From Allorhizocola rhizosphaerae (GTDB lineage Bacteria > Actinomycetota > Actinomycetes > Mycobacteriales > Micromonosporaceae), in NCBI RefSeq assembly GCF_003426775.1, contig NZ_QJUG01000003.1, positions 1 to 64,000 on the forward strand: 64,000 nucleotides of DNA, given 5' to 3'. Shown here in pieces: positions 7,242 to 15,635 of this stretch (within the stretch, counting starts at the first letter, position 1; the number at the start of each line of letters is the position of its first letter). The translations under genes and the position numbers were made by a program. Under the pieces are notes generated by a model that was not told the DNA's origin, searched no databases, and saw only the letters and a list, made by a program, of their open reading frames with translations.

Positions 7242-9020
7242 TCAGAAGCGGGCTCCCACGTTGGCGTTGTTGCTGGGGCGCAGGAACGTGGTTGACGGGA
7301 TCGAGCCGTCGGCGTTGCGTGGCCCGGTGATGACACTGGGATCAGTGCTCTGCAACGACCAGCTGCCGCCCAGATCCCACGAGTTGCCCGAGCCGCTGGA
7401 GTTCGAACCGTAGGAGTGGGTGGTGCCGTTGGCCACGGCGAGGTTGCCGGTCAGCGTGCTGTCGGAGCGGTCGAAGTCGAACCCGGTCCCGGGGTTGTCC
7501 CACGCGGTGCACCGCTCGATGCGGTGTTGGCCCGGGTTGTTGTTGTCGATGAACCCACTGACCGCGTTGTCCCATGCCATGCTGTTGCGCACCGTGATGT
7601 TGGCCGCCACACCGTTGCCACCGAGCTTGAACCCGTTGCCGTCGCCCGTGAAGTTGGGGATGTTCCACCGGTTGAACCCGTTGCCCCACGCCAGGCTGTT
7701 CTCCACCAGGATGGGCGATTGGAACATCCAGAAGTCCAGGCCGTCGTCGGAGTTGTTCCACAGGCGGGCTCCGCGCACGACGTTTCCGGTACCAGATCCC
7801 TCTTTGATGGCAAGGCCGTCGGCCGACTCGCCGTTGTTGCGGGGGTCGCGGTTGCCGTAACTGTCGAGGTTGACAATGGTGTTGTTGCTCGACGTCAGGA
7901 ACAGGTGGAACCCCGACTCATAGTTGTCCCGGGTCACCAGCCCCTCATAGTAGTTGTTGCTGGAGTCCAGGCCGAAGACGCCATAGGGGCCGTGGATGAT
8001 TTCCAGTCCGATGATGCGCCACCAGTCACCCTCGATGTGGATCGCGCCACGCTCCGGGCGGGGGATGGTCGAGCCGACGGCGCCGGGGGTGTAGGGCATG
8101 TTTTCGCCGTCGAGGATGACCCGCTCGTTGTTGTAGTTGCGCATCGTGATCGGCTGCGACGACGTGCCGTTCTTGAGGATCTGAATGTTGGTGGACGGGG
8201 CGTAGGTGCCACCGCGGATGTAGATGGTGTGTCCGGGCTGGGCCAGATCGACCGCCCGCTGGATGGTCCGAAGTGGAGCGGCAAGCGTGCCCGCGTTGCT
8301 GTCGTTGCCGTTGGTCGCCACGTAGACAGCGTTGCCCGCCGGAGTCGATGGACTGACGCTTGGCGACACGCTCGGCGACACGCTCGGCGAAGGCTGCGCT
8401 CCGTCGTTGACCGCGACGTCGTCGAAACGGGCGCTGGCGTAGAACGTGGCCACGCCCACCTGCCCGCTGGCGAATTGCGTGTCCGTCGCGGTCAGAGCGG
8501 TTCCGCCGTTGACCATGCCGCGCAGCGTGCTGCCCGAGACTTCGAGGCTCAGCGTGTGCCATGTGTTGAGCGAGAACGTGACGCCGGCCGAGGCCAGCGT
8601 GGTCGCCGAGCCACCGACGAGCTTCTTCAGCTCGACCGTGTTGTTGCTGCGCAGCGCGAGATAGTAGTAGCTCGTGGACGACTGGACCCGGGCGAGCACC
8701 GCCACGAACCGGTTGCTGCCGTTGATCGCGGTCGGCTTGACCCGCGCGGTCACCGTGTAGTTGGTCCAGGTGGCCGAGCCGGCGCGGGCACGCGCGTCCG
8801 AGCTCGTGCCGCCCTGCTGATAGACGGGTGTGCCGTCGGCGACCACCGACCACGACCCGCCCGATGTCGTCCAGCCGCCGGCGTTGCCATCGTTGAAGTC
8901 ATCACTGAACAGCGTCGCCGCCGCAGCCGTGGTCGACAGTCCAATCACGACCATCGCCGCCGCGGCCAGGGAGCCCGCGGCGGCCGCCACGAGCCCCTTG
9001 CGCCCGGTTGGCTTTCCCAT
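7242..9020 (-). CDS. Secreted pectate lyase, polysaccharide lyase family 9, with LamG-like N-terminal domain
   Basis: 592 residues. Residues 1-35 are a signal peptide (ATAAAATLFSDDF after the hydrophobic core). Residues ~37-210 form a concanavalin/LamG-like beta-sandwich ending in FDDVAVND. A Ser/Pro linker of repeated PSVS units follows (~213-228). The catalytic part (~232-592) is a right-handed parallel beta-helix with PL9 signatures: DDGLDFWMF, GNGFKLGG and many Asn ladders. PL9 enzymes cleave polygalacturonate by Ca2+-dependent beta-elimination outside the cell. A 14-bp palindrome shared with the PL1 gene lies 49 bp upstream (9069-9082). Confidence 0.85.
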   Translation of the reverse strand: MGKPTGRKGLVAAAAGSLAAAAMVVIGLSTTAAAATLFSDDFNDGNAGGWTTSGGSWSVVADGTPVYQQGGTSSDARARAGSATWTNYTVTARVKPTAINGSNRFVAVLARVQSSTSYYYLALRSNNTVELKKLVGGSATTLASAGVTFSLNTWHTLSLEVSGSTLRGMVNGGTALTATDTQFASGQVGVATFYASARFDDVAVNDGAQPSPSVSPSVSPSVSPSTPAGNAVYVATNGNDSNAGTLAAPLRTIQRAVDLAQPGHTIYIRGGTYAPSTNIQILKNGTSSQPITMRNYNNERVILDGENMPYTPGAVGSTIPRPERGAIHIEGDWWRIIGLEIIHGPYGVFGLDSSNNYYEGLVTRDNYESGFHLFLTSSNNTIVNLDSYGNRDPRNNGESADGLAIKEGSGTGNVVRGARLWNNSDDGLDFWMFQSPILVENSLAWGNGFNRWNIPNFTGDGNGFKLGGNGVAANITVRNSMAWDNAVSGFIDNNNPGQHRIERCTAWDNPGTGFDFDRSDSTLTGNLAVANGTTHSYGSNSSGSGNSWDLGGSWSLQSTDPSVITGPRNADGSIPSTTFLRPSNNANVGARF

Positions 9021-9068
9021 GACCGTTAGCCTCTCCGTATCGGCATACTTGATTGGCCCTCAGCCTAG

Positions 9069-9082
9069 GGAAAGCGCTTTCC
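9069..9082. promoter_or_regulatory. Palindromic operator of the PL9 pectate lyase
   Basis: Perfect palindrome GGAAAGCGCTTTCC with the central CG typical of LacI-family sites and close to cre/CebR-type operators. The identical 14-mer precedes the PL1 pectate lyase at 17192-17205. Confidence 0.7.
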
Positions 9083-9133
9083 TAAGTTCAATAGCCTGCG
9101 TTTGCAGGTTTGTTGCAGTGGCCCGGCTCGTGG

Positions 9134-9658
9134 CTACCCGGTCTTCTCCGGCATGGCCGACGAGTGGTGGTTGATGATGAGCCACTTGCCGTCGCGCAAC
9201 TCGTAGACGTACGTGTAGCGCGCCTCAACCTGCTGCTGCTTTCCGTCTTTGGTGAGGGTGAAGACGTACACGCCCGCGTCGACGGCCGTGTTGTCGTCCA
9301 GGACATGGATGGTCGACTCTTTGATCGCGCCCTGCGGCTTGCCCTCCAGGAAGTGGATGAAGTAGTCGACAATCTCGTTGCGGTCGGTGCGGACGTTGTT
9401 GGAAAGCGTGGGCAGGAGCACCGCGTCCGGCGCGTAGCGGTCGGCCACCCGCTGCGGGTCGCCGGTGGCCAGCGACGCGTTCCATTCGGCGAACAGGTTC
9501 GCGATCGTCTCCTTGGTCGGCGTCTGTGATGCACCGGCGGCGGTCGCCGCGTGGTATGCCGTTACACCCGCTGCCTGGCTTGTGCCGCACGCGGCGGCTC
9601 CCAGCGCCAGCGCTGCGGCAAGCGCACCGGTGACAACGAATCGTGGTGTCCTTCGCAC
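9134..9658 (-). CDS. Lipoprotein of the SgcJ/EcaC (SnoaL-like, DUF4440) family
   Basis: 174 residues. The lipoprotein signal 1-24 ends in LGAAAC. Residues ~48-165 match the SgcJ/EcaC nuclear-transport-factor-2-like fold: IANLFAEWNASLATGDPQRVADRYAPDAVLLPTLSNN, then FLEGKPQGAI, and the ending GKWLIINHHSSAMPE. Members of this fold are ligand-binding or isomerase-like proteins; no specific reaction can be named. It stands alone, 51 bp beyond the PL9 operator. Confidence 0.75.
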   Translation of the reverse strand: MRRTPRFVVTGALAAALALGAAACGTSQAAGVTAYHAATAAGASQTPTKETIANLFAEWNASLATGDPQRVADRYAPDAVLLPTLSNNVRTDRNEIVDYFIHFLEGKPQGAIKESTIHVLDDNTAVDAGVYVFTLTKDGKQQQVEARYTYVYELRDGKWLIINHHSSAMPEKTG

Positions 9659-9769
9659 TCCGAATCCTTTCTCGGCGGGATCTTCAACACCACCAACGAT
9701 GCGGAGTCGCCATCCAGCAACGGGTCAGCGGACCGGCAAGGGAGTGCAAGGTTATGGCAAGGATTGTCT

Positions 9770-9960
9770 TTACGTGGCTTGGGGCGTGCGCAGCACGATG
9801 CGGACGGTCACGCCGCCGGAGGGTGATTCTTCCAGCGATACGGTACCGCCATCGTCCATCAGGAGCTGTTTGACGATCGCGAGACCCAGCCCCGAGCCCG
9901 GCCTGCTTCCGGGCTGCCGCCGCCCGCGCCAGAACCGGTCGAACGCCCGCTCGCGGTCAT
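9770..9960 (-). pseudogene. Histidine-kinase C-terminal fragment
   Basis: About 63 residues of a HATPase_c domain: F-box region RAFDRFWRG and G2 box GSGLGLAIVKQL, then the terminal strands. The N1 and G1 boxes and all upstream domains are missing. The break falls where a second copy of the 3' end of the neighbouring rhodanese gene begins (direct repeat 9957-9979 / 10021-10043). The frame stays open upstream to 10024, but that part is the duplicated rhodanese end read in another frame. Confidence 0.7.
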
Positions 9961-9979
9961 CCGGACTCCGGGGTGTAGG
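9957..9979. repeat. Direct repeat, copy 1 (duplicated end of rhodanese gene)
   Basis: 23 bp identical to 10021-10043; copy starts are 64 bp apart. Copy 2 is the true end of the rhodanese coding region (…TPESG, stop). This copy sits at the kinase-fragment junction and looks like the scar of a duplication/deletion event. Confidence 0.75.
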
Positions 9980-10020
9980 CGCCTCGTCACCGTGGCGCTG
10001 ACCCGGCGCCGCCACCCGGG

Positions 10021-10043
10021 TCATCCGGACTCCGGGGTGTAGG
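10021..10043. repeat. Direct repeat, copy 2
   Basis: See 9957-9979; this copy contains the stop codon and last codons of the rhodanese gene. Confidence 0.75.
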
Positions 10044-10677
10044 TGCCGAGGAGCCGGCCGTCGGAGCTGGTGACGATGGCAAGGGCGACGCGGCGGCGGC
10101 GCATGCGTTCGTTGAGGTCCTTGACTTCCTCGCTGGGCCGCACCGTGCTCACGCCGAACGTCATGGCCTGCTCCGCGGTCAGCTCGCCCGGCTGGTGGTG
10201 CAGCGCGTCATGGGTGAGGATGCCCTGCAGGATGTGGTCGTCGGTCACGACACACAACTGCGCCTCGCGACCGAGCCTTTCCCGCAGCGCCGCGAGGGTC
10301 GTGTCGGTGGGGCAGGTGGGCACGTCGCGGTCGAGATGGTTGCCGACCAGATCGGCGTTGCCGTCAAACGGGAGACCGAAGGACAGCCAGTCCATCTTCC
10401 CGCCCGCGTAATCGTAGACCTGGCGCAAGCCGAGCCGCTGCAGCCGGACCGCCGCACGCGGGCTCATGTCGCACTCCGTGTTGTTGCAGTACGTGATCAC
10501 GGGCCGCTGTGTGTCCAGGGCTGCCGCACTGTCCGCGTCGAGCTCCTTGAGGTGCAGGTGGACTGCGCCGGGCAGGTGCGCCCACTCGTACTCCGGGCGC
10601 GGCAGCACCTCCACCAGCTGGGCCCGGTGCGACGCGATCAGCTGCAACACCGCGGCACGCTCCACGATCTCGACCAT
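10021..10677 (-). CDS. Rhodanese-domain protein with C-terminal CBS pair
   Basis: 218 residues, cytoplasmic. Residues ~5-105 are a rhodanese module (VEVLPRPEYEWAHLPGAVHLHL, then VITYCNNTECDMSPRAA); the Cys in this loop is the likely persulfide carrier. Residues ~115-215 resemble two CBS motifs (TDTTLAALRERLGREAQLCVVTDDHILQGILT, and a second ending VTSSDGRLLGTYT), which usually sense adenine nucleotides. The combination suggests sulfur transfer or redox signalling under nucleotide control. It is divergent from the DoxX-like gene at 10747. Confidence 0.75.
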   Translation of the reverse strand: MVEIVERAAVLQLIASHRAQLVEVLPRPEYEWAHLPGAVHLHLKELDADSAAALDTQRPVITYCNNTECDMSPRAAVRLQRLGLRQVYDYAGGKMDWLSFGLPFDGNADLVGNHLDRDVPTCPTDTTLAALRERLGREAQLCVVTDDHILQGILTHDALHHQPGELTAEQAMTFGVSTVRPSEEVKDLNERMRRRRVALAIVTSSDGRLLGTYTPESG

Positions 10678-10746
10678 GTCCGGGACTTTCCCGCCTCGGG
10701 GCGGGAGAAAACGCGGGTGCCCGATAATGCTTTCGTAAGGACGTCA

Positions 10747-11280
10747 ATGCTTGCCTGCCTACCGGCGCGGGAGTTGAATCGGCTGGTGAACACTTCATCC
10801 ACGAAGCTGGATCGCGCGCTGCTGGCCGTGGTCCGCGTGGGGCTCGGGTTCCTGTGGCTGGGGGGTGCCGGCTGGAAGGTGCCGCCGGAGTTCGCCGACC
10901 TGCGCCACTGGACGGGCTTCGCGGTGCAGTTTCCGGTCCTCCCCCCTTACACGTGGTTGGTGGAGCACGTGGTGTTGCCCAACTTCGCGTTCTTCGGCTG
11001 GGCCGTGCTGTTCCTTGAGGCTTCGCTGGGCGGCTTCCTCCTGGTCGGCCTCGGCACGCGATTCTGGGCGGTGCTCGGGATGGCCCAGACATTGGCCATC
11101 ATCTTTTCGGCGCTGCGGGCTCCGCACGAGTGGCCCTGGTCGTACTTCCTGATGTTCATGGCGCACCTGGCCGTTTTCGCCACGGCGGCCGGGCGCTATG
11201 CCGGAGTCGACGGCGTGTTGCGGCCCGCGTGGCAACGGTCCCGCTCGTGGCCGGCCCGGACCCTGGTGAGGGTGTCATGA
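10747..11280 (+). CDS. DoxX/DoxD-like membrane protein
   Basis: 177 residues from ATG 10747; an internal GTG (VNTSSTK) is possible. Four hydrophobic helices with the DoxX layout: an Arg-initiated first helix (ALLAVVRVGLGFLWLGGAGWKVPPEF), a long loop, and paired helices ending AHLAVFATAAGRYAGVDG. Relatives are thiosulfate:quinone oxidoreductase subunits or redox-linked membrane proteins. The stop overlaps the next gene by ATGA, so the two are translationally coupled. The divergent rhodanese gene fits a thiol/sulfur theme, but this is inference. Confidence 0.7.
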   Translation: MLACLPARELNRLVNTSSTKLDRALLAVVRVGLGFLWLGGAGWKVPPEFADLRHWTGFAVQFPVLPPYTWLVEHVVLPNFAFFGWAVLFLEASLGGFLLVGLGTRFWAVLGMAQTLAIIFSALRAPHEWPWSYFLMFMAHLAVFATAAGRYAGVDGVLRPAWQRSRSWPARTLVRVS

Positions 11281-11363
11281 GCGAGGGCTTGCCCGAGCGA
11301 ATCGAGGGGCATGCGCCGCGGAGCGCAGCGGAGGGACGCCACAGTAGCGAGGGCTTGCCCGAC
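11277..11363 (+). repeat. Start-codon-associated repeat, copy 1
   Basis: An 87-bp stretch beginning ATGAGCGAGGGCTTGCCC and containing GAGCGCAGCGGAG. It abuts the ATGAGCGC that probably was the original start at 11364. It is related to 63399-63490, which likewise abuts an ATGAGTGC start. The block GCGAGGGCTTGCCCGA occurs at both ends of this copy (around 11281 and 11347). Confidence 0.55.
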
Positions 11364-11720
11364 ATGAGCGCGCGGACCGCGGCCGACCGGGCCGCCGTGT
11401 GGCTGGGCGTCGCCTCGCCGGCGAGCCTGATTTTCCTTGTCCTCAAGCGGGAACTGCACTTCGTGCTGATCCCTCAGGCGGGCATCGCCGTTGCCATCGT
11501 GCTCGGCCTGCTGGCGATCGCCGGCGGCTGGCTACGTGTGCGGGCGGTGGTGCTCCTGGCGGGAGCCGGGTTCCTCGCGGCTGCCATCGCGCAAGTCGTG
11601 TTGCAAACCAACGGCTCCTCGCTCGCCACCAACAGCAACGGCTCCACGTTCGGGCTGTGGCTGGGGCTCGGCTTCGGCCTGCTGGCAGTCGCCCTCACCC
11701 GCGCGGACCCGACGCCCTGA
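11277..11720 (+). CDS. Small multi-helix membrane protein
   Basis: 147 residues if started at the ATG that overlaps the DoxX stop. Residues 1-29 (MSEGLPERIEGH...) are encoded by a dispersed repeat, so the ancestral start is probably the ATG at 11364 (MSARTAADRA), giving 118 residues. Four hydrophobic helices follow (~40-57, 63-80, 87-105, 125-140). No catalytic motif; function unknown. It is coupled to the DoxX-like gene. Confidence 0.65.
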   Translation: MSEGLPERIEGHAPRSAAEGRHSSEGLPDMSARTAADRAAVWLGVASPASLIFLVLKRELHFVLIPQAGIAVAIVLGLLAIAGGWLRVRAVVLLAGAGFLAAAIAQVVLQTNGSSLATNSNGSTFGLWLGLGFGLLAVALTRADPTP

Positions 11721-11755
11721 CCCACCACACGAAGCGCCCGGCTCGCCGGCCTCGA

Positions 11756-12598
11756 TCAGCGGCCATCGGAGGTTCGCGGCTGAGCCGTTCCCTGCCACCA
11801 CAGGGTGACCAGCTCGCGTCCGGATGAGCCGAGGTCGGGTGGGGTGTGCTCGCTGATTGCGTCGCGGCGCAGCGCGGCCGCGACATCGCCCGCGCGGTGC
11901 GGCGGCAGGCAGAGGCGGCGGCGGGTGACATCGACGAGCGTTTCAAAGCTCGCATACTCGGCCATCGGCGTGCGGGTCCACCGTTCGGATTCCACGTCGA
12001 GGCCGAGCGCCCGCAGCGCCGCGATGGCGTCCTCGGCCGTGGGGCCTTCCGGCCGGATGATGCCATGGAATTCTTTCCAGTACCGGTTCAGCTCCGCCAA
12101 CGGATGGCGCACCGTGATCTCGGCGATGACGACCCGGCGCGCATGCGAGGTCAGCGCCGCCACAAACGGCTCCAGCTCGGCGACGTTGTAGAGCACGTGA
12201 TGGCACAGCACCACGTCCGCCGGCTCGACCTCGCCCGCGACGTCGGGCCACCTGCCGCACACCAGCCGCGCCTGCACACCCAACGGCGCGGCACGCTTGC
12301 GCAGATCGTCGAGCAGTGGCCGATGCGAGTCCACGGCGGTCAGGCCGGTCAGCAACCGCGCGAGCGGCAGGCTGGCCGCCCCGGCCCCGGCCCCGATGTC
12401 GAGCACGGTGCCGCCGTCGCCGAGCGCCTGCACGGCCAGCCGATGCGACGCGCCTTCCGGATGCGCGATGTAGCGCTCGGCCCGCCGCGCGAACACCTCG
12501 TCGGGCAACACCCACGGCGACTCGTCCACCGCCAACAGGATCGACTCCGGGATGCGCCAGGCGGCCAGGTCGTCCGCCCACGCACGCAAAACGTTCAT
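11756..12598 (-). CDS. SAM-dependent methyltransferase (class I)
   Basis: 280 residues. Motif I is TVLDIGAGAGAASLPLA, followed by the acidic residue in LTAVDSHRP and motif IV-like ADVVLCHHVLYNVAEL. The N-terminal ~60 residues form a helical cap. The ATG overlaps the stop of the permease gene (ATGA), making it the last gene of the PhnD-PhnC-PhnE-like operon read from 14979 down. It may methylate the imported compound or its product. The His-His after motif IV is unusual. The substrate is unknown. Confidence 0.8.
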   Translation of the reverse strand: MNVLRAWADDLAAWRIPESILLAVDESPWVLPDEVFARRAERYIAHPEGASHRLAVQALGDGGTVLDIGAGAGAASLPLARLLTGLTAVDSHRPLLDDLRKRAAPLGVQARLVCGRWPDVAGEVEPADVVLCHHVLYNVAELEPFVAALTSHARRVVIAEITVRHPLAELNRYWKEFHGIIRPEGPTAEDAIAALRALGLDVESERWTRTPMAEYASFETLVDVTRRRLCLPPHRAGDVAAALRRDAISEHTPPDLGSSGRELVTLWWQGTAQPRTSDGR

Positions 12599-13365
12599 GA
12601 GGTCGCTCCCAATCTGCGGCGCACCGCGCGCGAGGCTCGATCGACAACCAGGATGATGGCGAGTATCGCAAGGATCAGCGTGGACAGTTCGTCGTACCGG
12701 AAAAGTTTGAGTGAGATGGCGAGCTCCTGCCCGATCCCACCGGCGCCGACGAAGCCCAGCACGGTCGAGGTGCGCAGATTGCACTCCCACTGATAGAGCA
12801 GCAGCGAGGCCAGTCCCGGCGCGGCCTGCGGGACGACGGCCAGCATGGCGGTGGCCGGGCGGCCCGCGCCGGTCAGCCGCAGCGCCTCGACCGGGCCGGG
12901 GTCCACCGCCTCCATCTGCTCGGCGCACAGCTTGGCCAACAGTCCCGCGCCGTGCACGGCCAATGCCATCGCACCGGCCGCCGCTCCCGGGCCGACCGTT
13001 GCCACGAACAGCAACGCCCACAACAGGTCTGGCACACCGCGCAGCATCGCCGCGACGACACGCGCCGCGGAGCGCAGCGGGCGCGGCGCCTGCACGTTGC
13101 CCGCGATCAGAAACGCCAGCGGCAGCCCGAGCAGAGCGGCAAACAGCAGGCCGGTCAACGAGATCTGCACCGTCTCGACCACCGCCGCGGCCACGTCGCC
13201 CAGGAACTCCCGCGAGAGGTCCGGCGACAGGAAGCCCTCGATCAGCGCGGCGGCCCCCTGCCTGCCCTGCACGAGCGCGGCGACGCTCACCCCGCTGCCG
13301 CTCACCGCCCATCCGAGGACGACAGCCAGCGCGGCCGTCCCGACCCACCGCGAAGTCGTCGTCAC
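12595..13365 (-). CDS. Phosphonate-type (PhnE-like) ABC permease
   Basis: 256 residues, GTG start overlapping the ATPase stop. About six transmembrane helices. The inner-membrane component signature appears near the end as EALRLTGAGRPATAMLAVVPQAAPG, and the sequence STVLGFVGAGGIGQEL matches PhnE-type permeases of phosphonate/phosphite importers. It forms the membrane channel with the ATPase at 13362-14072 and the binding protein at 14077-14979. Confidence 0.85.
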   Translation of the reverse strand: MTTTSRWVGTAALAVVLGWAVSGSGVSVAALVQGRQGAAALIEGFLSPDLSREFLGDVAAAVVETVQISLTGLLFAALLGLPLAFLIAGNVQAPRPLRSAARVVAAMLRGVPDLLWALLFVATVGPGAAAGAMALAVHGAGLLAKLCAEQMEAVDPGPVEALRLTGAGRPATAMLAVVPQAAPGLASLLLYQWECNLRTSTVLGFVGAGGIGQELAISLKLFRYDELSTLILAILAIILVVDRASRAVRRRLGATS

Positions 13366-14072
13366 GTGTAAATCTCCGCGCCGATGGTGGCACCGTCATG
13401 GGCCAGGCGCCCGTCGCGCAGCGCCAGGATGCGGGGGAACCGGCCCGCCACCGCCAGGTCGTGCGTCGCGACGATGACCGTCACCGAGCCGGGCAGCGCG
13501 CACAGCGCGTCCACGGCCGCCGCCGCGTTGACCGGGTCGAGCCCGCTGGTCGGCTCGTCGGCGAGGATCAGGCGCGGGCCGGGCAGCAGCGCACGGATGA
13601 GCGCGACCCGCTGCCGCTGCCCTCCGGACAGCTCACGCACCGGGGCGCTCAGTGACTCGGCGACGCCGTGGCGTTCGGCGAGCGTGCCGAGCCGGACGGC
13701 GTAACGACTCGGCACGCGTCCACACAGGACGGTCAACCAATCGCGCACCGTCCACTCTGGACTGCTACCCATAAAAGCATTTGTCCGGGCAGTCAGACCC
13801 GGCACCAGATCGCCGCCCTGCCGGATGACACCGGTGGCGCGGCGCACGGCCCGGCGCTGCGCCGCGGAATACGGGTCCATCCCGCCCACCCGCACGGACC
13901 CGGTGGCGCAGACCGCGCCCAGCAGCGCACGCAGCAATGTGGACTTGCCCGCGCCGGACGGCCCGAGCAGCGCGACGTGCTCCCCCGCGGCGATCCGCAG
14001 GCTCAGCCCGTCGACCGCGCGCAACCGGCGGTGCGCGAAGTCGACCGTCAGATCACTGGTGTGGATGTCCAC
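13362..14072 (-). CDS. Phosphonate-type (PhnC-like) ABC ATPase
   Basis: 236 residues. Walker A GPSGAGKST, Q-loop GVIRQGG, signature LSGGQRQR, Walker B LILADEP and the switch His in VATHD are all intact. It is slightly shorter than PhnC proteins (~250-270). It begins 4 bp after the binding-protein gene and overlaps the permease gene, a compact operon. It powers import of whatever the PhnD-like lipoprotein binds. Confidence 0.87.
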   Translation of the reverse strand: MDIHTSDLTVDFAHRRLRAVDGLSLRIAAGEHVALLGPSGAGKSTLLRALLGAVCATGSVRVGGMDPYSAAQRRAVRRATGVIRQGGDLVPGLTARTNAFMGSSPEWTVRDWLTVLCGRVPSRYAVRLGTLAERHGVAESLSAPVRELSGGQRQRVALIRALLPGPRLILADEPTSGLDPVNAAAAVDALCALPGSVTVIVATHDLAVAGRFPRILALRDGRLAHDGATIGAEIYT

Positions 14073-14076
14073 TCGT

Positions 14077-14979
14077 TCAGCCGTTCGTGGTGAGCAGGCC
14101 GAGATCCGTGGCGGCGCGCCGGATCGGTTCGTAGTCGGCAGGGGTGACCGCCGTGTATCCCTTGGCCCGCATCAGATCGAGCAGCACCGTGTCCTGAATG
14201 GACACGAACGCGTCGGCGAGCGCGGCCCGCGCCGGTTCACCGAGGGCCGCGCGCATCACCCACGGATAGCCCTGGACGCGGCGCTCGGCGATGACGCGCA
14301 ACCTGCCGGCCGGCACCTTGCCCTCCTTCTCCAGGCGGCGCAGGATCCGAAGCTCGATGCCGCCCGCGTCCGCCTGCCCGCTCAGCACCGCTTGCGCGGT
14401 CGCGTCGTGGCCGCCGGTGAAGCTGACCCTGCGCAGTGGCGGGCATTCGTCGACCTTGCGCGGCGAGCATTTCGCCCCCGCGTCCGCGAGCATGAGGCGC
14501 GGATACAGGCTGCCAGAAGTGGAGCTGACGTCGCCGAACGCGAACGACCGTCCGGCTTGGACGATGTCGGCGCGCAGGTCACGATGGGGCACGTCGTCGC
14601 GGACCACGATGGCCGACACATACTCCGCCGTGCCCGTCTCGTGGTCGATCTCGGTGACCAGCGGCGTGAGCTTCGCCTGCTGCTCGGCCTGCACATAGGT
14701 GAGCCCGCCCAGATAGGCCAGGTCGATCCGCCCACCGGCGAGCGCCGCCACCACGCCCGCGTAGTCGGCCGCGACGAACAGCTCCACCTTGACGCCCAGG
14801 CGTTGGCGCAGGTGCTCGGCGAACGGTTCATACTTGGCGCGCTGCTGCTCCGGCGCGATGTTGGGGATCAGGCCGACACGAAGCGTTTCCGGAAGCCCGT
14901 TTTCTTCAGAAGCTTTTCCTCCAGTACACGCCGAGGCGAACACGAGCGTCAGGACGATCAAGGACACGAGTCGGCGCAC
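14077..14979 (-). CDS. PhnD-like solute-binding lipoprotein
   Basis: 300 residues. The signal ends in ASAC (Cys18). The body matches the phosphate/phosphite/phosphonate-binding family: RVGLIPNIAPEQQRAKYEPFAEHLRQRLGVKVELFVAADYAGVVAALAGGRIDLAYLGG, then DVSSTSGSLYPRLML. The SSTSG loop binds the oxyanion in PhnD/PtxB proteins. It is the first gene of the operon 14979-11756 and is divergent from the AhpD-like/radical SAM pair. From memory, mycobacteria have a similar pairing (Rv1680, PhnD-like, with Rv1681, radical SAM). Confidence 0.85.
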   Translation of the reverse strand: MRRLVSLIVLTLVFASACTGGKASEENGLPETLRVGLIPNIAPEQQRAKYEPFAEHLRQRLGVKVELFVAADYAGVVAALAGGRIDLAYLGGLTYVQAEQQAKLTPLVTEIDHETGTAEYVSAIVVRDDVPHRDLRADIVQAGRSFAFGDVSSTSGSLYPRLMLADAGAKCSPRKVDECPPLRRVSFTGGHDATAQAVLSGQADAGGIELRILRRLEKEGKVPAGRLRVIAERRVQGYPWVMRAALGEPARAALADAFVSIQDTVLLDLMRAKGYTAVTPADYEPIRRAATDLGLLTTNG

Positions 14980-15074
14980 GCCTACAACGGAACCATGCGC
15001 GTGCCGGTTCGTGTCTTACGAAACGATGACATCCTTGAGTGCGTCGATGACAACACGAGCACGGGCCGCCTAGC

Positions 15075-15635
15075 GTGATCGCCGTGACTGCCGTCCGTCT
15101 GCTCGCCGCCGCCGACGCCCCGCTGCTGGCTGCTCCGTATTACCGGGGCGGCGACCCGGGCCCGATCGTGCGCTCGCTGGCCCACGTGCCCGAGCTGCTG
15201 GAGGCGGCCATGCCGTTCATCGGTGTGGCGCTCGGGCCGTCGGGGATCCCGTGGCGGACCAAGGAGCTGGTGATAGTCCGGGTTTCCGCGCGGGCCGGGT
15301 GTCGGTACTGCGTGCAGGCGCACACCGCCGTCGCGCTCGACGCGGGCCTGACGCGCGACGAGATCCTGGCGCTGCGGCTCGCACACGACTTCCGGCAGGT
15401 GTTCACCGATCCACGCGAACGCGCGGTGATCGCCTGGTCCGATGCCGCGACATCGTTGACCCCGCCCGACCCGCAGACGCGGGCGGAGGCGGCCGAGCAC
15501 CTCGCCGAGCACGAACTGGTCGAGTTGACCGTCCTCGCCGGGGCCACGCTGATGCTCAACCGGCTCGCGACGATGCTCGAATTGCCCACGGCGCCAAGCA
15601 CTCTGGCCCGTCTCAACGAGCTGGCTCTCGCATGA
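15075..15635 (+). CDS. AhpD-like (carboxymuconolactone decarboxylase family) protein
   Basis: 186 residues from GTG 15075 (GTG 15084 also possible). It is all-helical with the redox motif CRYCVQAH around residue 77, the CxxC...H of AhpD-type peroxidase adaptors, followed by TAVALDAGLTRDEILAL. Such proteins reduce peroxides or accept thiol electrons; some act in ring-cleavage pathways. It overlaps the radical SAM gene by ATGA, so the pair is co-translated, and it is divergent from the PhnD-like operon. Confidence 0.8.
   Translation: MIAVTAVRLLAAADAPLLAAPYYRGGDPGPIVRSLAHVPELLEAAMPFIGVALGPSGIPWRTKELVIVRVSARAGCRYCVQAHTAVALDAGLTRDEILALRLAHDFRQVFTDPRERAVIAWSDAATSLTPPDPQTRAEAAEHLAEHELVELTVLAGATLMLNRLATMLELPTAPSTLARLNELALA

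Noticed and set aside
7416-9029. A long open frame on the plus strand (537 codons) opposite the PL9 gene
   Set aside because: It is a GC-bias shadow: Arg/Val/Asp-rich composition, no domain, and exactly antisense to a well-supported pectate lyase.
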